Positions 43,728 to 52,776 of a DNA stretch of 64,000 nucleotides are shown piece by piece (position 1 is the stretch's first letter; each line of letters opens with the position of its first letter). Source of the DNA: an uncultured Oscillospiraceae bacterium (lineage in GTDB: Bacteria > Bacillota > Clostridia > Oscillospirales > Ruminococcaceae); NCBI GenBank assembly GCA_910588145.1, contig CAJUPO010000005.1:1-64000 (forward strand). The letters are read 5' to 3'. The position numbers and the translations under genes are program-made. The notes beneath the pieces were generated by a model that was not told the DNA's origin, did no database searches, and worked only from the letters and a program-made list of their open reading frames with translations.

Positions 43728-44381
43728 TTATTCCTCAGTTGTCTGAACAGCGGATTCACTTGTTTCTTCAGTGGCTTCTGCTTCGTTCATGTTTTCAATA
43801 TCAGAAGATCCTGTAGCTTCTGAAGTTTCCGCTTCAGTAACGGCTTCTGATTCGGGAGCAGATGGATTTTCAGAAAAATCAGTAAATGTGATTACCAATT
43901 CAAAATTAGGCATTTCAAATCCGCAAAGGGAACCGTCTTTATTGAACTTGACAGTATATTTTCCCTGTTCGTTTTCACCCTGATAGAGCATAGTATCTCC
44001 GTCTTCTTCACAAGATATTTCAGTCATATCTGCCATAGAATCAATAGCGCTGATAAGGTTAGAGATCATTGATTTTAAAGGAAGTGCAGATTTAGGAACA
44101 GAAAAGCTTAATCCCTTATAAGAAGCGCCCACTGTATCATCTCTATAAGAGATAAGTACTCCGGCGAGGGTATTTGGAGCAGAAAATTCTGCGTCCCAGT
44201 TTGCAGTTCCGTGTTTTGTTATAACTGCTGAGGCCTGTTCATCACCATTTTTGATATCAGCCGTTACACTAAATGCAGAATTAACCTTCGGTGAGAATGA
44301 TACGCTTTTGTTTTTGCCTCCGCAGGCACATAAACTAAAAATCATAACTGCGGAAAGTAATAATGGAAAGATTTTTTTCAT
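43728..44381 (-). CDS. Putative lipoprotein
   Basis: The 217-residue precursor has the lipobox L-C-A-C (Cys20) after a short hydrophobic signal. The mature part is strand-rich (residues 30-165), and the C-terminal 45 residues are a low-complexity Glu/Ala/Ser/Thr tail. AAAGGAG lies 7 nt before its ATG. It stands at the end of a minus-strand group behind nnr. Function unknown. Its 3' end is the right edge of the 982-bp duplication. Confidence 0.8.
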   Translation of the reverse strand: MKKIFPLLLSAVMIFSLCACGGKNKSVSFSPKVNSAFSVTADIKNGDEQASAVITKHGTANWDAEFSAPNTLAGVLISYRDDTVGASYKGLSFSVPKSALPLKSMISNLISAIDSMADMTEISCEEDGDTMLYQGENEQGKYTVKFNKDGSLCGFEMPNFELVITFTDFSENPSAPESEAVTEAETSEATGSSDIENMNEAEATEETSESAVQTTEE

Positions 44382-44434
44382 ATAAAACTCCTTTACATAT
44401 GTAATGCATTTTATAAGTTTTATATTCCTATGTG

Positions 44435-45949
44435 TTATTTTTCCATTTCTTTAAGCAATCCCGGAAGTTCGCCTATAATATCTGTAGGAAGCATAGACTG
44501 CATTGACATTTTTTGTGCGGCTTTGTCTCCAGCCTTGCCATGAAGGTATACTGAAATCATGCAGGCTTCTGTAAGGGAAATTCCCTGAGCCGCAAATGAA
44601 GCAATCATGCCGCTTAATATATCACCGCTTCCTCCCTTTCCCATACCCGGATTTCCTGTAAGATTTACGTAAGAGTTACTGCCGTCCGTAATAATAGTGC
44701 CGGCTCCTTTAAGAACAGTAACGGCACCGTATTCGGCTGAAAAGTTAACCGCAGTGTTTAATCTGTCTGACTGTATATCAGCAATACTTTTTCCTGTAAG
44801 TCTTGACATTTCTGCCGGATGTGGAGTTAAAATTATGCCTGACCTTGTCTCCCTGATAATATTTATGCTGTCCGATATACAGTTTATTCCATCTGCGTCA
44901 AGAATTATTGGACAATTTATATTTCTTATAAGTTCCTTAACAAGTATTTTTGTTTCCGGTGTAATGCCTATTCCGCAGCCTATAAGAACGGCGGAAGCTT
45001 TTTTAGTTAATGTGATTATTTTATCAAGGTTATCCTTTACGATGAAGCCATTATCATCCGACAGCAGAGGTTCAAACATTACCTCTGGTATTTTCATACT
45101 CATAATAGGAATATTTTCGGATATGGTTGCAGTTGTTAGCAAACCAACTCCGCATCTTGCCGCTGACACAGCGGACATAATACAGGCTCCCGGCATTTTT
45201 CTGCTTCCGCATACTGTAACAAGGCGTCCGAAGTTTCCCTTATGCGAGTCAGGTTTTTTTGCCGGAATAATATTATTTGTAAGCTGATCAGTTATAAGCC
45301 TAATTTTTTTATTAAGAATTTTTTCAGGATCACAATTTAATCCAATATCTTTAATAAATATTTTACCGCAGAAATTTAATAGCGGGTATTGAGTCATACC
45401 GAATTTTCTGTAACCGAAAGTAACGGTAGCGTCCGCTTTAAATGTATTCTCAGATGCATAGCCTGTTGAACCGCTGCCGCCGCTTGGAATGTCAACAGCT
45501 ATTTTATACCCCTTTACGGCATTAAAAACCTTCTTTATAGTTTCAGGCAGATCGCCGTGAAAGCCGGTTCCGAAAACTCCGTCTGCCACGATTGAGTATT
45601 TAGTTGAATCCTCAGCAAATTCAATTATATCATTTTGGTCCCAAAGAATAAGAGATGCATTTGATTTTTCAAAAGCTTTAATGGAAATGTCTGTTTCAGG
45701 TTTTCCGCAAAGCATGGCAAGAGTAACATTCCAGCCCTTTTGAATCAAAAAACGAGAAGCAACAAAACAATCACCGGCATTATTTCCCTTACCGCAAAGA
45801 AAAAGTATACTTTTTAGTCCAGTATTAACTGAATTTATAAATTCAGCGAGGGATTTTCCAGCGTTTTGCATAAGCGCTGAAAAGCTTACTCCATTTTTGT
45901 TTGATTCAGACTCAATTTTCTTCATTTGTTCCGGTGTGACAAGCAGCAT
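44435..45949 (-). CDS. nnr: Bifunctional NAD(P)H-hydrate repair enzyme
   Basis: A 504-residue fusion. The N-terminal YjeF_N epimerase domain has C-G-K-G-N-N-A-G-D-C and D-I-P-S-G-G. The C-terminal ATP/ADP-dependent dehydratase domain has D-A-D-G-I-N, T-P-H-P-A-E-M and G-N-P-G-M-G-K-G-G-S-G-D, the last Asp being catalytic. It repairs hydrated NADH and NADPH. It is expressed from the minus strand, 22 bp after the SseB-like gene. Confidence 0.94.
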   Translation of the reverse strand: MLLVTPEQMKKIESESNKNGVSFSALMQNAGKSLAEFINSVNTGLKSILFLCGKGNNAGDCFVASRFLIQKGWNVTLAMLCGKPETDISIKAFEKSNASLILWDQNDIIEFAEDSTKYSIVADGVFGTGFHGDLPETIKKVFNAVKGYKIAVDIPSGGSGSTGYASENTFKADATVTFGYRKFGMTQYPLLNFCGKIFIKDIGLNCDPEKILNKKIRLITDQLTNNIIPAKKPDSHKGNFGRLVTVCGSRKMPGACIMSAVSAARCGVGLLTTATISENIPIMSMKIPEVMFEPLLSDDNGFIVKDNLDKIITLTKKASAVLIGCGIGITPETKILVKELIRNINCPIILDADGINCISDSINIIRETRSGIILTPHPAEMSRLTGKSIADIQSDRLNTAVNFSAEYGAVTVLKGAGTIITDGSNSYVNLTGNPGMGKGGSGDILSGMIASFAAQGISLTEACMISVYLHGKAGDKAAQKMSMQSMLPTDIIGELPGLLKEMEK

Positions 45950-45971
45950 ATAAGTAACCTCCGCTTAAAGC

Positions 45972-47102
45972 TTAGTGTGTAAAAAATGGTTCTGAATTTT
46001 TAAAAGCTGTTTTAGCCAAAGGAGAATCAGATGATATATATTTTACAGGAATTTCATGTTCAAATATCAGCGATGAAAGCTTTTTAGCTATTTCCTTAAA
46101 ATTATCTGAGTCAATACAAACTATAAATTCTTTTTTTCCATTGCTTTCAGATAGTTTGAGGGCGGCAGATCTGACATTAGATTCTGCTTCAAGGCAAACT
46201 GTTATTTTTCTTTCGATTTCAACAGGACGTTCCTTAGGAATTCCAATTTTTATTTGCATATTAGCTCCGCTGGCATTTTTTCCGGCTGTTTCAATATTTT
46301 TCAAAATATCTGAAGTAATTAGAATATTAGATCCATAAGGATTAATTACAATACCATCAGCTTTGCGAATAAGTTTTTTCATATCGTCAAATGTACCGAT
46401 AAGAGTAGAGTATTCGTTTTTCATATCATATTTTCTAAATTCATTCCAGTCGGTAAAGAACGGATAGAAGGTTTGTCCTTCGGCAGTTTTTAAAAGAGGG
46501 AAGACTACTTCACTTTCTTTATCAACAATAAATTCTTTTCCTAATACTTCCATTTTCACATTTGAAGTATTAGCTGGCAAAATGTATTTTGCATTATATA
46601 TTTCTTTAAACAGCGCAGCCCAAACTGCTGTTGTTGCACGTCCTTTTTCATTTTCCTGATAAAACCAGTTCGCAGTCCTTACCAGGTCAGGATTTACTAT
46701 AAATCTGCTTTCTTTTGGCAGCTTGTCTGGATCAGGTTTATTGATAATATCAAAAAGGCTCATTCTCAAATATGTCTGTCCGTTATCTATTATTACAGTA
46801 TCAAACCCGCTTCTGTATACATCACCGAAAAATGGCATGCGAAGCTCTGCCTTGTTCTCTACAATTCCAACAGAAATACCTTTTTCTTTCATATATTCAG
46901 CGTAATGTTCGCCATACTTTTTATCGGAGAAAAGATATATTGCTGCACCGCCGTTTTCATTTCCCAAATAATAATTTTTAGAAGTTTCAGAAATTGCTGC
47001 CCAAAGGCTTTTTTCTGTTTGCAATTTATCTCTTATAGCCCTATAAATTTCTGTACTTGGATTTGCCTTATACTTAACAATAAGATTCTGTATTGCTGAC
47101 AT
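45972..47102 (-). CDS. SseB-like domain protein
   Basis: A 376-residue soluble protein. The centre (residues about 180-270) resembles SseB N-terminal domains: A-L-F-K-E-I-Y-N-A-K-Y-I-L-P, V-F-P-L-L-K-T-A-E-G-Q and P-F-F-T-D-W-N-E-F. The C-terminal 100 residues look like an SseB C-terminal domain (V-C-L-E-A-E). GGAG lies before ATG 47102; the frame start at 47144 lacks a site. Role unknown; SseB was named for serine sensitivity in E. coli. Confidence 0.75.
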   Translation of the reverse strand: MSAIQNLIVKYKANPSTEIYRAIRDKLQTEKSLWAAISETSKNYYLGNENGGAAIYLFSDKKYGEHYAEYMKEKGISVGIVENKAELRMPFFGDVYRSGFDTVIIDNGQTYLRMSLFDIINKPDPDKLPKESRFIVNPDLVRTANWFYQENEKGRATTAVWAALFKEIYNAKYILPANTSNVKMEVLGKEFIVDKESEVVFPLLKTAEGQTFYPFFTDWNEFRKYDMKNEYSTLIGTFDDMKKLIRKADGIVINPYGSNILITSDILKNIETAGKNASGANMQIKIGIPKERPVEIERKITVCLEAESNVRSAALKLSESNGKKEFIVCIDSDNFKEIAKKLSSLIFEHEIPVKYISSDSPLAKTAFKNSEPFFTH

Positions 47103-47177
47103 GTTTAAATCTCCGTTCTGCCGTATATATAAAATAAACAGCATTTTCTATACGGCTTATAAAATGCTGTTATTAAA

Positions 47178-47678
47178 TTAAAATTTTATGTTGCGCGGAA
47201 GATAAAGTTTAATACACTTCATAAATTTTTCATCCGGTGAGAATATAAGTCTGGTTTCACCGTAATCTTCACTTTTAAATTCTGCGAAGAAAGCTTCTTC
47301 ATCTGCGCCGTCAGCCTTAACTGTTGTTCCGGAGAATGAGTCATTGACAGATTCATACTTTCCAAATGCAGTAAAGCTTTTTACTTCGGCAGTCAGCATA
47401 TGTACTCTTTTTCTTTTGGCTATGATCTTATCAATATCAATTTCACCGTTTGTTATGCTGTATTCATATTCAATATTGAAACCTGAAATGAGTTTATAAG
47501 CTCCGAAGATAACTGCGGCAAGCGCAGCAACTGCTAATAATGCAAATTCAAAGTATAATAATGATGCAAATACTAAGAATCCGCATAAAATAATTGCTGT
47601 TAAGATAATAATGAGTTTTTTCATTGAATCATTCTGATTCTTTTTCTTGGCAACAAGCTGCTCAGAATATGTATCCAT
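47178..47678 (-). CDS. Small membrane protein, unknown
   Basis: A 166-residue protein starting M-D-T-Y-S-E-Q-L after AAAGGA. Two adjacent membrane helices (about residues 22-65) are followed by a soluble beta-rich domain (E-Y-S-I-T-N-G-E-I-D-I-D-K-I). This pattern is common in small clostridial membrane proteins of unknown function. It lies upstream of the SseB-like gene on the same strand. Confidence 0.75.
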   Translation of the reverse strand: MDTYSEQLVAKKKNQNDSMKKLIIILTAIILCGFLVFASLLYFEFALLAVAALAAVIFGAYKLISGFNIEYEYSITNGEIDIDKIIAKRKRVHMLTAEVKSFTAFGKYESVNDSFSGTTVKADGADEEAFFAEFKSEDYGETRLIFSPDEKFMKCIKLYLPRNIKF

Positions 47679-47810
47679 AATATTTTCCTTTCTCCGCATC
47701 TGCGGTGTATTTATGTAGTTTATTATAACACATTACTTTAAAAACTTCAATAAAACACTTGCTTTTTTTGAAATTATTGTTTATAATATATTTATAACAT
47801 TATGACTAAG

Positions 47811-48030
47811 AGAGTAGGTATTTAAAATTAAATTCTCAGAGAGGAACAGCCATTGGCTGAAAGCTGTTCTGTATTTATTAAGTACTGAAGTTCACTTACG
47901 AGTGGCTGAGCTGAAAGAATGAGTAGGTTCTGACGTAGTGTCTGCGTTAAAGGCAAGGGAGTGCTGGCTCTTCGTTAATGGGTGGTTTAAACAAGTATGG
48001 TCTTGTCCTGTTGCGGACGAGGCCTTTTTT
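47811..48030 (+). promoter_or_regulatory. T-box riboswitch, phenylalanine specifier
   Basis: The leader has the T-box signs. A stem I base, 47814-47819, pairs with 47894-47899. The specifier codon TTC (Phe) at 47891-47893 lies just before that arm and is followed by A. The T-box core GGGTGG is at 47980-47985. The intrinsic terminator 47999-48008 with 48015-48024 is followed by T6. Uncharged tRNA-Phe would pair with TTC and block termination. It controls pheST directly downstream. Confidence 0.9.
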
Positions 48031-48079
48031 GTGTGTAAATAAACAGTATTCCATATAAAAAAATTAATGAGGTGATTTA

Positions 48080-49099
48080 ATGAAACAGGAACTTGAAAAA
48101 ATTGAATCGGCTGCATTAGGAGAAACAGCCTCATGTGATTCAATCAAGGCCCTTGATGAATTGAGGGTAAAATATCTTGGAAAAAAGGGTGAATTGACAG
48201 CAATACTTAAGCAGATGGGAAAGCTTTCAGCTGAAGAGCGCCCCGTAATAGGTCAGCTTGCAAATAAAATCAGGCAGGACATTGAAAATGCCGTGTCTAA
48301 AAAAATGGCTGACTTAAAGGCAAAGGAACAGGAACTCAGGATTGCAAGCGAATCAATAGATATTACTCTTCCAGGCAAGCCGCAAAGTTTTGGTAAGCTA
48401 CACCCGCTGACAATTGTAGCAAACGAAATAAAAGAAATATTTATGGGTATGGGATTCAGTATAGCAGATGGTCCTGAAGTGGAGTATGATTACTATAATT
48501 TTGAAGCGCTGAATCTGCCTCCGGATCACCCTGCGAGGGATACTCAGGATACTTTTTATATAACAGATAATATACTTCTTCGTACTCAGACATCATCAGT
48601 TCAGGTACACGTAATGGAAAATCAGAAACCTCCTATAAGAATTATTTCACCAGGAAGAGTTTACCGTTCAGACGCAGTTGACGCAACTCATTCTCCTCTT
48701 TTCCATCAGATTGAGGGACTTGTTGTTGATAAGGGAATTACTATGGCGGATTTAAAGGGTGTTCTTGAAACACTTATGAAAAAGCTTTATGGAAACGACT
48801 GCAAAATCCGTTTAAGACCGCATCATTTTCCTTTTACTGAGCCAAGTGCAGAGGTAGATGTAATGTGCTTTAACTGTCATGGTGAAGGATGCAGGATCTG
48901 TAAGGGTGAAGGATATATTGAACTTCTTGGTGCGGGTATGGTTCATCCTAAGGTTCTTGAAGGCTGCGGAATCGACAGCAGTGTTTATTCCGGATTTGCT
49001 TTTGGAATGGGACTTGAAAGAATTGTTATGAGAAGATACAATATAAGCGATATGCGGCTTTTGTATGAGAACGATTTAAGATTTCTTGAACAGTTCTGA
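48080..49099 (+). CDS. pheS: Phenylalanyl-tRNA synthetase alpha subunit
   Basis: A 339-residue class II synthetase with an N-terminal coiled coil (residues 1-85) and the catalytic core: G-P-E-V-E-Y-D-Y-Y-N-F, Q-T-S-S-V-Q, G-R-V-Y-R-S-D and G-M-G-L-E-R. It works with PheT as alpha2beta2. GAGGTGA precedes ATG 48080. Controlled by the T-box. Confidence 0.97.
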   Translation: MKQELEKIESAALGETASCDSIKALDELRVKYLGKKGELTAILKQMGKLSAEERPVIGQLANKIRQDIENAVSKKMADLKAKEQELRIASESIDITLPGKPQSFGKLHPLTIVANEIKEIFMGMGFSIADGPEVEYDYYNFEALNLPPDHPARDTQDTFYITDNILLRTQTSSVQVHVMENQKPPIRIISPGRVYRSDAVDATHSPLFHQIEGLVVDKGITMADLKGVLETLMKKLYGNDCKIRLRPHHFPFTEPSAEVDVMCFNCHGEGCRICKGEGYIELLGAGMVHPKVLEGCGIDSSVYSGFAFGMGLERIVMRRYNISDMRLLYENDLRFLEQF

Positions 49100-49122
49100 T
49101 AAATAGAAAAGGAGAAGATCAA

Positions 49123-51519
49123 ATGGATTTATCAATGAAATGGCTCTCGGATTATATTGATCTGAGTGATATAGATATTAAGCAGTTCTGTCATGGTATG
49201 ACAATGAGCGGCTCAAAAGTAGAAGGATATGAAAAAGAAGGTGCGGAAATCACCGGTGTTGTAGTAGGAAAAATTTTATCTGTTGTTCCTCATGAAAATT
49301 CTGACCACCTCGTAGTTTGCAGTGTCGATATTGGTGAAGAAAATCCGATTCAGATTGTAACAGGCGCTTCAAATGTTAATGCAGGTGATCTTGTTCCCGC
49401 TGCTTTGAACGGTTCAACACTTCCGAATAATATCAAGATAAAAAAAGGAAAACTAAGAGGTGTTGAAAGTAACGGTATGCTTTGCTCTCTCGGAGAGTTG
49501 GGACTTACAACTCATGATTTTCCTTATGCTGTTGAGGACGGGATTTTTATTATTCAAGAAGATTGTGAACCAGGTCAGGACATACATGATGCAATAGGTT
49601 TTAATGATACTTCTGTTGAATTTGAAATAACTTCCAACAGACCTGACTGCCTATCTGTTACTGGTCTTGCAAGAGAAGCGTCAGCAACTTTTAATCGAGA
49701 AATTAATGTGCCTGTTCCTGAATTTAAGGGAATAGATGAAAATATAGACGATGCGCTTAAGGTTAATGTTCAGAATACAAATCTTTGCAGGCGTTACTGT
49801 GCCGGAATTGTTAAGAATGTTAAGATTGAACCTTCCCCAAGATGGATGAGAGAACGTCTTAGAGCTTGCGGTGTGCGTCCTATAAACAATTTTGTTGACA
49901 TAACAAATTACGTCATGCTTGAATATGGTCAGCCAATGCACGCTTTTGATTTAAGATTTGTTAAGGATTCGTCTATCAATATTAGAAATGCTGTTTCCGG
50001 TGAAAAAATTGTTACACTTGACGGAGTTGAACGTGAACTTTCAGAAGAAATGCTTGTTATTGCAGATTCTGAAAAGCCTGTTGCGGTAGCAGGCGTTATG
50101 GGCGGAGAATACAGCGGAATTATGAACGATACTACTGAGGTTGTTTTTGAATCAGCTTATTTTGAACCAGTTAGTGTAAGAAAAACATCTAAAAAACTTG
50201 GCTTAAGAACTGATGCATCTGCAAGATATGAAAAAGGTACTGATCCTCTTATCAGCATGACTTGTCTGAAGCGAGCATTTCAGCTTGTAGAGGAACTTGG
50301 GGCAGGTGAAGTTGTAAGAACAGTTATTGATAAGGATTATACTGATAAAGCACTGAAAAAAGTAGAATTCAGCTCTGAATGGATAAATAATTTTCTTGGA
50401 ACTGAAATTTCTGAGGAAGATATGATAAAATATCTAAATATGCTTGGTTTTTCTGTTAAAGATGGAAAAGTAATTTCACCAAGCTTTAGAATTGATATTG
50501 AGTATAAAGCTGATATTGCAGAAGAAATTGCAAGAATATATGGATATAATAATATACCATCAACTCAGTTTAAGGGCGTAGCTGAGGCTGAATATACCCC
50601 AATTCAGAAATTCATAAGAAAAGCAGAAAATGCGATGACCGCATTGGGCTGCTATGAAATTGCGACTTTCTCATTTATATCGCCTAAATATTTTGATAAA
50701 ATTAATCTTGACCAGAATAGTAAGCTTCGCAGTGCCGAAACTATAATGAATCCTTTGGGTGAGGATACAAGCGTTATGCGTACGACTACGCTGCCATCCA
50801 TGCTTGAAATTTTATCTAAAAATTATAATAACAGAAATGAAAACGCTAAATTTTTTGAAATAGGAAAGGAATATATTCCTACAGGCGCTGATACACTGCC
50901 GAATGAACCTCAGAGGCTTACATTAGGTATGTATGGTGCAAATACTGACTTTTATGATATTAAAGGTATTGCGGATACTCTGCTTGATGCACTGGGAATA
51001 CATGATACTGAGTATTTAAGAATAGCAAACAGCACTTCATTTGATGAAAAAACAACATTCCATCCTGGACGAAGCGCTGTTATTATTAAAGATGGTGTTG
51101 AAATAGGCGTGTTGGGTGAAATTCATCCGGATACAGCAGCAAATTATGGATTCGGTGTAAAGGTATATACTGCAAAAATAAATATTACAGAGATAATCGA
51201 TCTTGCAGAAACTGAAATTTCTTACAAGCCGCTTCCTAAATATCCGGCAACAACACGTGACCTGAGTTTAATATGCAATGATGATATTCAGGCTGCTGAC
51301 ATCGAAAAAACAATTAAAAAGGCTGCTGGTAAACTTCTGGAAAAGGTTACGTTATTTGACGTCTATAAGGGCAAACAAATTGAAGATGGAAAAAAGAGTA
51401 TATCTTATTCACTAAGTATGCGTTCTCATGACGGAACACTTACTGACGAACAGGCTGATTCTGTAATGAAAAAGGTTTTAAAGGCTCTTAAAGAAATTGG
51501 AGCTGACCTTAGATTATAA
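49123..51519 (+). CDS. pheT: Phenylalanyl-tRNA synthetase beta subunit
   Basis: A 798-residue subunit. Domains in order: EMAP/tRNA-binding (residues 40-155), B3/B4 editing domain (about 210-390, with R-P-I-N-N-F-V-D-I-T-N), B5 (about 400-470), the catalytic-like core, and the C-terminal anticodon-binding FDX-ACB domain (Y-P-A-T-T-R-D-L-S). Full length. AAAGGAGA precedes ATG 49123. Confidence 0.97.
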   Translation: MDLSMKWLSDYIDLSDIDIKQFCHGMTMSGSKVEGYEKEGAEITGVVVGKILSVVPHENSDHLVVCSVDIGEENPIQIVTGASNVNAGDLVPAALNGSTLPNNIKIKKGKLRGVESNGMLCSLGELGLTTHDFPYAVEDGIFIIQEDCEPGQDIHDAIGFNDTSVEFEITSNRPDCLSVTGLAREASATFNREINVPVPEFKGIDENIDDALKVNVQNTNLCRRYCAGIVKNVKIEPSPRWMRERLRACGVRPINNFVDITNYVMLEYGQPMHAFDLRFVKDSSINIRNAVSGEKIVTLDGVERELSEEMLVIADSEKPVAVAGVMGGEYSGIMNDTTEVVFESAYFEPVSVRKTSKKLGLRTDASARYEKGTDPLISMTCLKRAFQLVEELGAGEVVRTVIDKDYTDKALKKVEFSSEWINNFLGTEISEEDMIKYLNMLGFSVKDGKVISPSFRIDIEYKADIAEEIARIYGYNNIPSTQFKGVAEAEYTPIQKFIRKAENAMTALGCYEIATFSFISPKYFDKINLDQNSKLRSAETIMNPLGEDTSVMRTTTLPSMLEILSKNYNNRNENAKFFEIGKEYIPTGADTLPNEPQRLTLGMYGANTDFYDIKGIADTLLDALGIHDTEYLRIANSTSFDEKTTFHPGRSAVIIKDGVEIGVLGEIHPDTAANYGFGVKVYTAKINITEIIDLAETEISYKPLPKYPATTRDLSLICNDDIQAADIEKTIKKAAGKLLEKVTLFDVYKGKQIEDGKKSISYSLSMRSHDGTLTDEQADSVMKKVLKALKEIGADLRL

Positions 51520-51524
51520 GTTGT

Positions 51525-51562
51525 ATAAAACTGATATTGTGATAAAACAATATCAGTTTTAT
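51525..51562 (+). terminator. Terminator of pheST
   Basis: A perfect 16-bp stem, 51525-51540 with 51547-51562, with a 6-nt loop; the right arm contains the T-run. Confidence 0.88.
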
Positions 51563-51641
51563 TATTTGGCACAAATTTACGCATTGATTATTGCTGTTTT
51601 TCGTTGGATTTTCCTAAATATAAAAAAAATGATATAAACAC

Positions 51642-51670
51642 TTGCAAAGTTTTCAATAGTTTGTTATAAT
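51642..51670 (+). promoter_or_regulatory. Promoter of tRNA-Gln
   Basis: TTGCAA at 51642-51647, a 17-bp spacer and TATAAT at 51665-51670, ending 17 bp before the tRNA. Confidence 0.88.
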
Positions 51671-51687
51671 ATATTAGTTGGATTTAA

Positions 51688-51763
51688 TGGGATATAGCCA
51701 AGCGGTAAGGCAACGGACTTTGACTCCGTCATCCCGGTGGTTCGAATCCACCTATCCCAACCA
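51688..51763 (+). tRNA. tRNA-Gln (anticodon TTG)
   Basis: A 76-nt cloverleaf: the acceptor stem TGGGATA pairs with TATCCCA, the anticodon stem ACGGA/TCCGT encloses the loop CTTTGAC (anticodon TTG), the T arm is GGTGGTTCGAATCCACC, and CCA is encoded. A terminator follows at 51835. Phage and dockerin-cluster debris begins about 320 bp downstream, so the tRNA may once have served as an integration site. Confidence 0.97.
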
Positions 51764-52080
51764 AACCAACATAATACGAACACCAGTTATTACAAAACGT
51801 GGGATAATTATAACCATGTGGTTATGACTGGTAGAAAAGGACTTCATTTTTATAATGAAGTCCTTTTTTTGTATTTAGCAATGTTACAAGACCATTTTAA
51901 AAAGTCCTCTTTTTCTAAAACAACGCAAATATGTTATTTAAAAGCTTTTTTTAAAACCCAAAATGTTACTAAAACGTTTTTTGGCTAAAAAATTAAATAC
52001 TTCAAAACTTATTGAAAAACTGTGTTTTTAATGCTTTATTCGCGACATGTAAATTTATTTAATTATACACATTCTCATTT
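51764..52080. other. Region downstream of tRNA-Gln: palindrome and terminator
   Basis: A perfect 16-bp palindrome lies at 51810-51825. A strong terminator, 14-bp stem 51835-51848 with 51854-51867 plus T-run, follows. The rest to 52080 is AT-rich without a convincing gene. The frame 51737-51988 starts inside the tRNA and is not real. Confidence 0.6.
51835..51870 (+). terminator. Terminator after tRNA-Gln
   Basis: A perfect 14-bp stem with a 5-nt loop and seven T. Confidence 0.88.
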
Positions 52081-52240
52081 TTGATTACCCGTTCCAAGCT
52101 TCCGGAAGCAGAGAAATTTGAACGCTGGGTGTTTGATGTGGCAGAGAAATATTATCATCTGATATTTCTAATTATTGTTCTAAATGTGGTGTCAAAAGGC
52201 AGATATTTGGAGGTTTTATGCATTTTGACTAAAAATAATA
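52081..52240 (+). pseudogene. Antirepressor and XRE fragments
   Basis: Bases 52081-52146 encode R-S-K-L-P-E-A-E-K-F-E-R-W-V-F-D, the conserved piece of the BRO-type antirepressor also at 14950 and 19445. Near 52217-52240 comes the 3' tail of the XRE gene seen at 15521-15545. The two are joined with the middle missing, so this is a deletion derivative of the segment in front of dockerin cluster 1. Confidence 0.65.
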
Positions 52241-52272
52241 ATAAAATTTGTGATGAAAATGTGTTATTTATG

Positions 52273-52301
52273 TTGACATTTTGGCAAAAACAGGATATAA
52301 T
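52273..52301 (+). promoter_or_regulatory. Consensus promoter of dockerin cluster 2
   Basis: TTGACA at 52273-52278, a 17-bp spacer and TATAAT at 52296-52301. Confidence 0.9.
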
Positions 52302-52337
52302 TGGTATATAAATTAAATTATCGGGGAGGAAAATCAA

Positions 52338-52742
52338 ATGAAAAGGAAATTTATCAAACTAATTACAGGTTTAGCGTCTGCCACAGCGTTGATAAGTGCA
52401 GTATCGTTTAATGCAGGAGCAGAAAATGTTCAGCCAAGAGGTTCGTGGTATGTATACGGAGATGTTAACAATGATGGCAAAATAGACGTAATTGATATAA
52501 TAAATATAAACAAGGCGGTTAACAAATACCGAGAATTAACCGGAGAAGAAAAATTACCTATGAGGATAGCAGTTGCAAGAACGGCTATCTATTTTGAAAA
52601 TACAAATAATCCTGTACCGCAGGCAGCCGATGTTAATGGAGATGGATATATTTCTTCAGAAGATTCAGATATGGTATTAAGGTATGTAGCAGAACAAAGA
52701 GAGGATATAGGAAAATGCGGAGAGCATTTTTATATCAGCTAA
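52338..52742 (+). CDS. Secreted double-dockerin protein, second copy
   Basis: Encodes the same 134-residue precursor as 15643-16047 with a single change in the signal peptide (Leu for Phe at residue 12). Signal peptide and both dockerin repeats are intact. Near identity across 36 kb, while the genes behind it have diverged, suggests recent duplication or gene conversion. Confidence 0.82.
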   Translation: MKRKFIKLITGLASATALISAVSFNAGAENVQPRGSWYVYGDVNNDGKIDVIDIININKAVNKYRELTGEEKLPMRIAVARTAIYFENTNNPVPQAADVNGDGYISSEDSDMVLRYVAEQREDIGKCGEHFYIS

Positions 52743-52776
52743 AAATGGATGTAAGATAAATAAAAGGAGAAGAGTC

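Larger units (their letters stand above)
42821..43802 (+). repeat. 982-bp tandem duplication, unit 2
   Basis: An exact copy of 41839-42820. At the junction the sequence ends in atatc and restarts in seven A. At most one base of homology is shared with the outgoing flank, so the join looks like end-joining or slippage rather than homologous recombination. Confidence 0.95.

Noticed and set aside
51737..51988. 83-codon frame downstream of tRNA-Gln
   Set aside because: It starts inside the tRNA and runs through a terminator.
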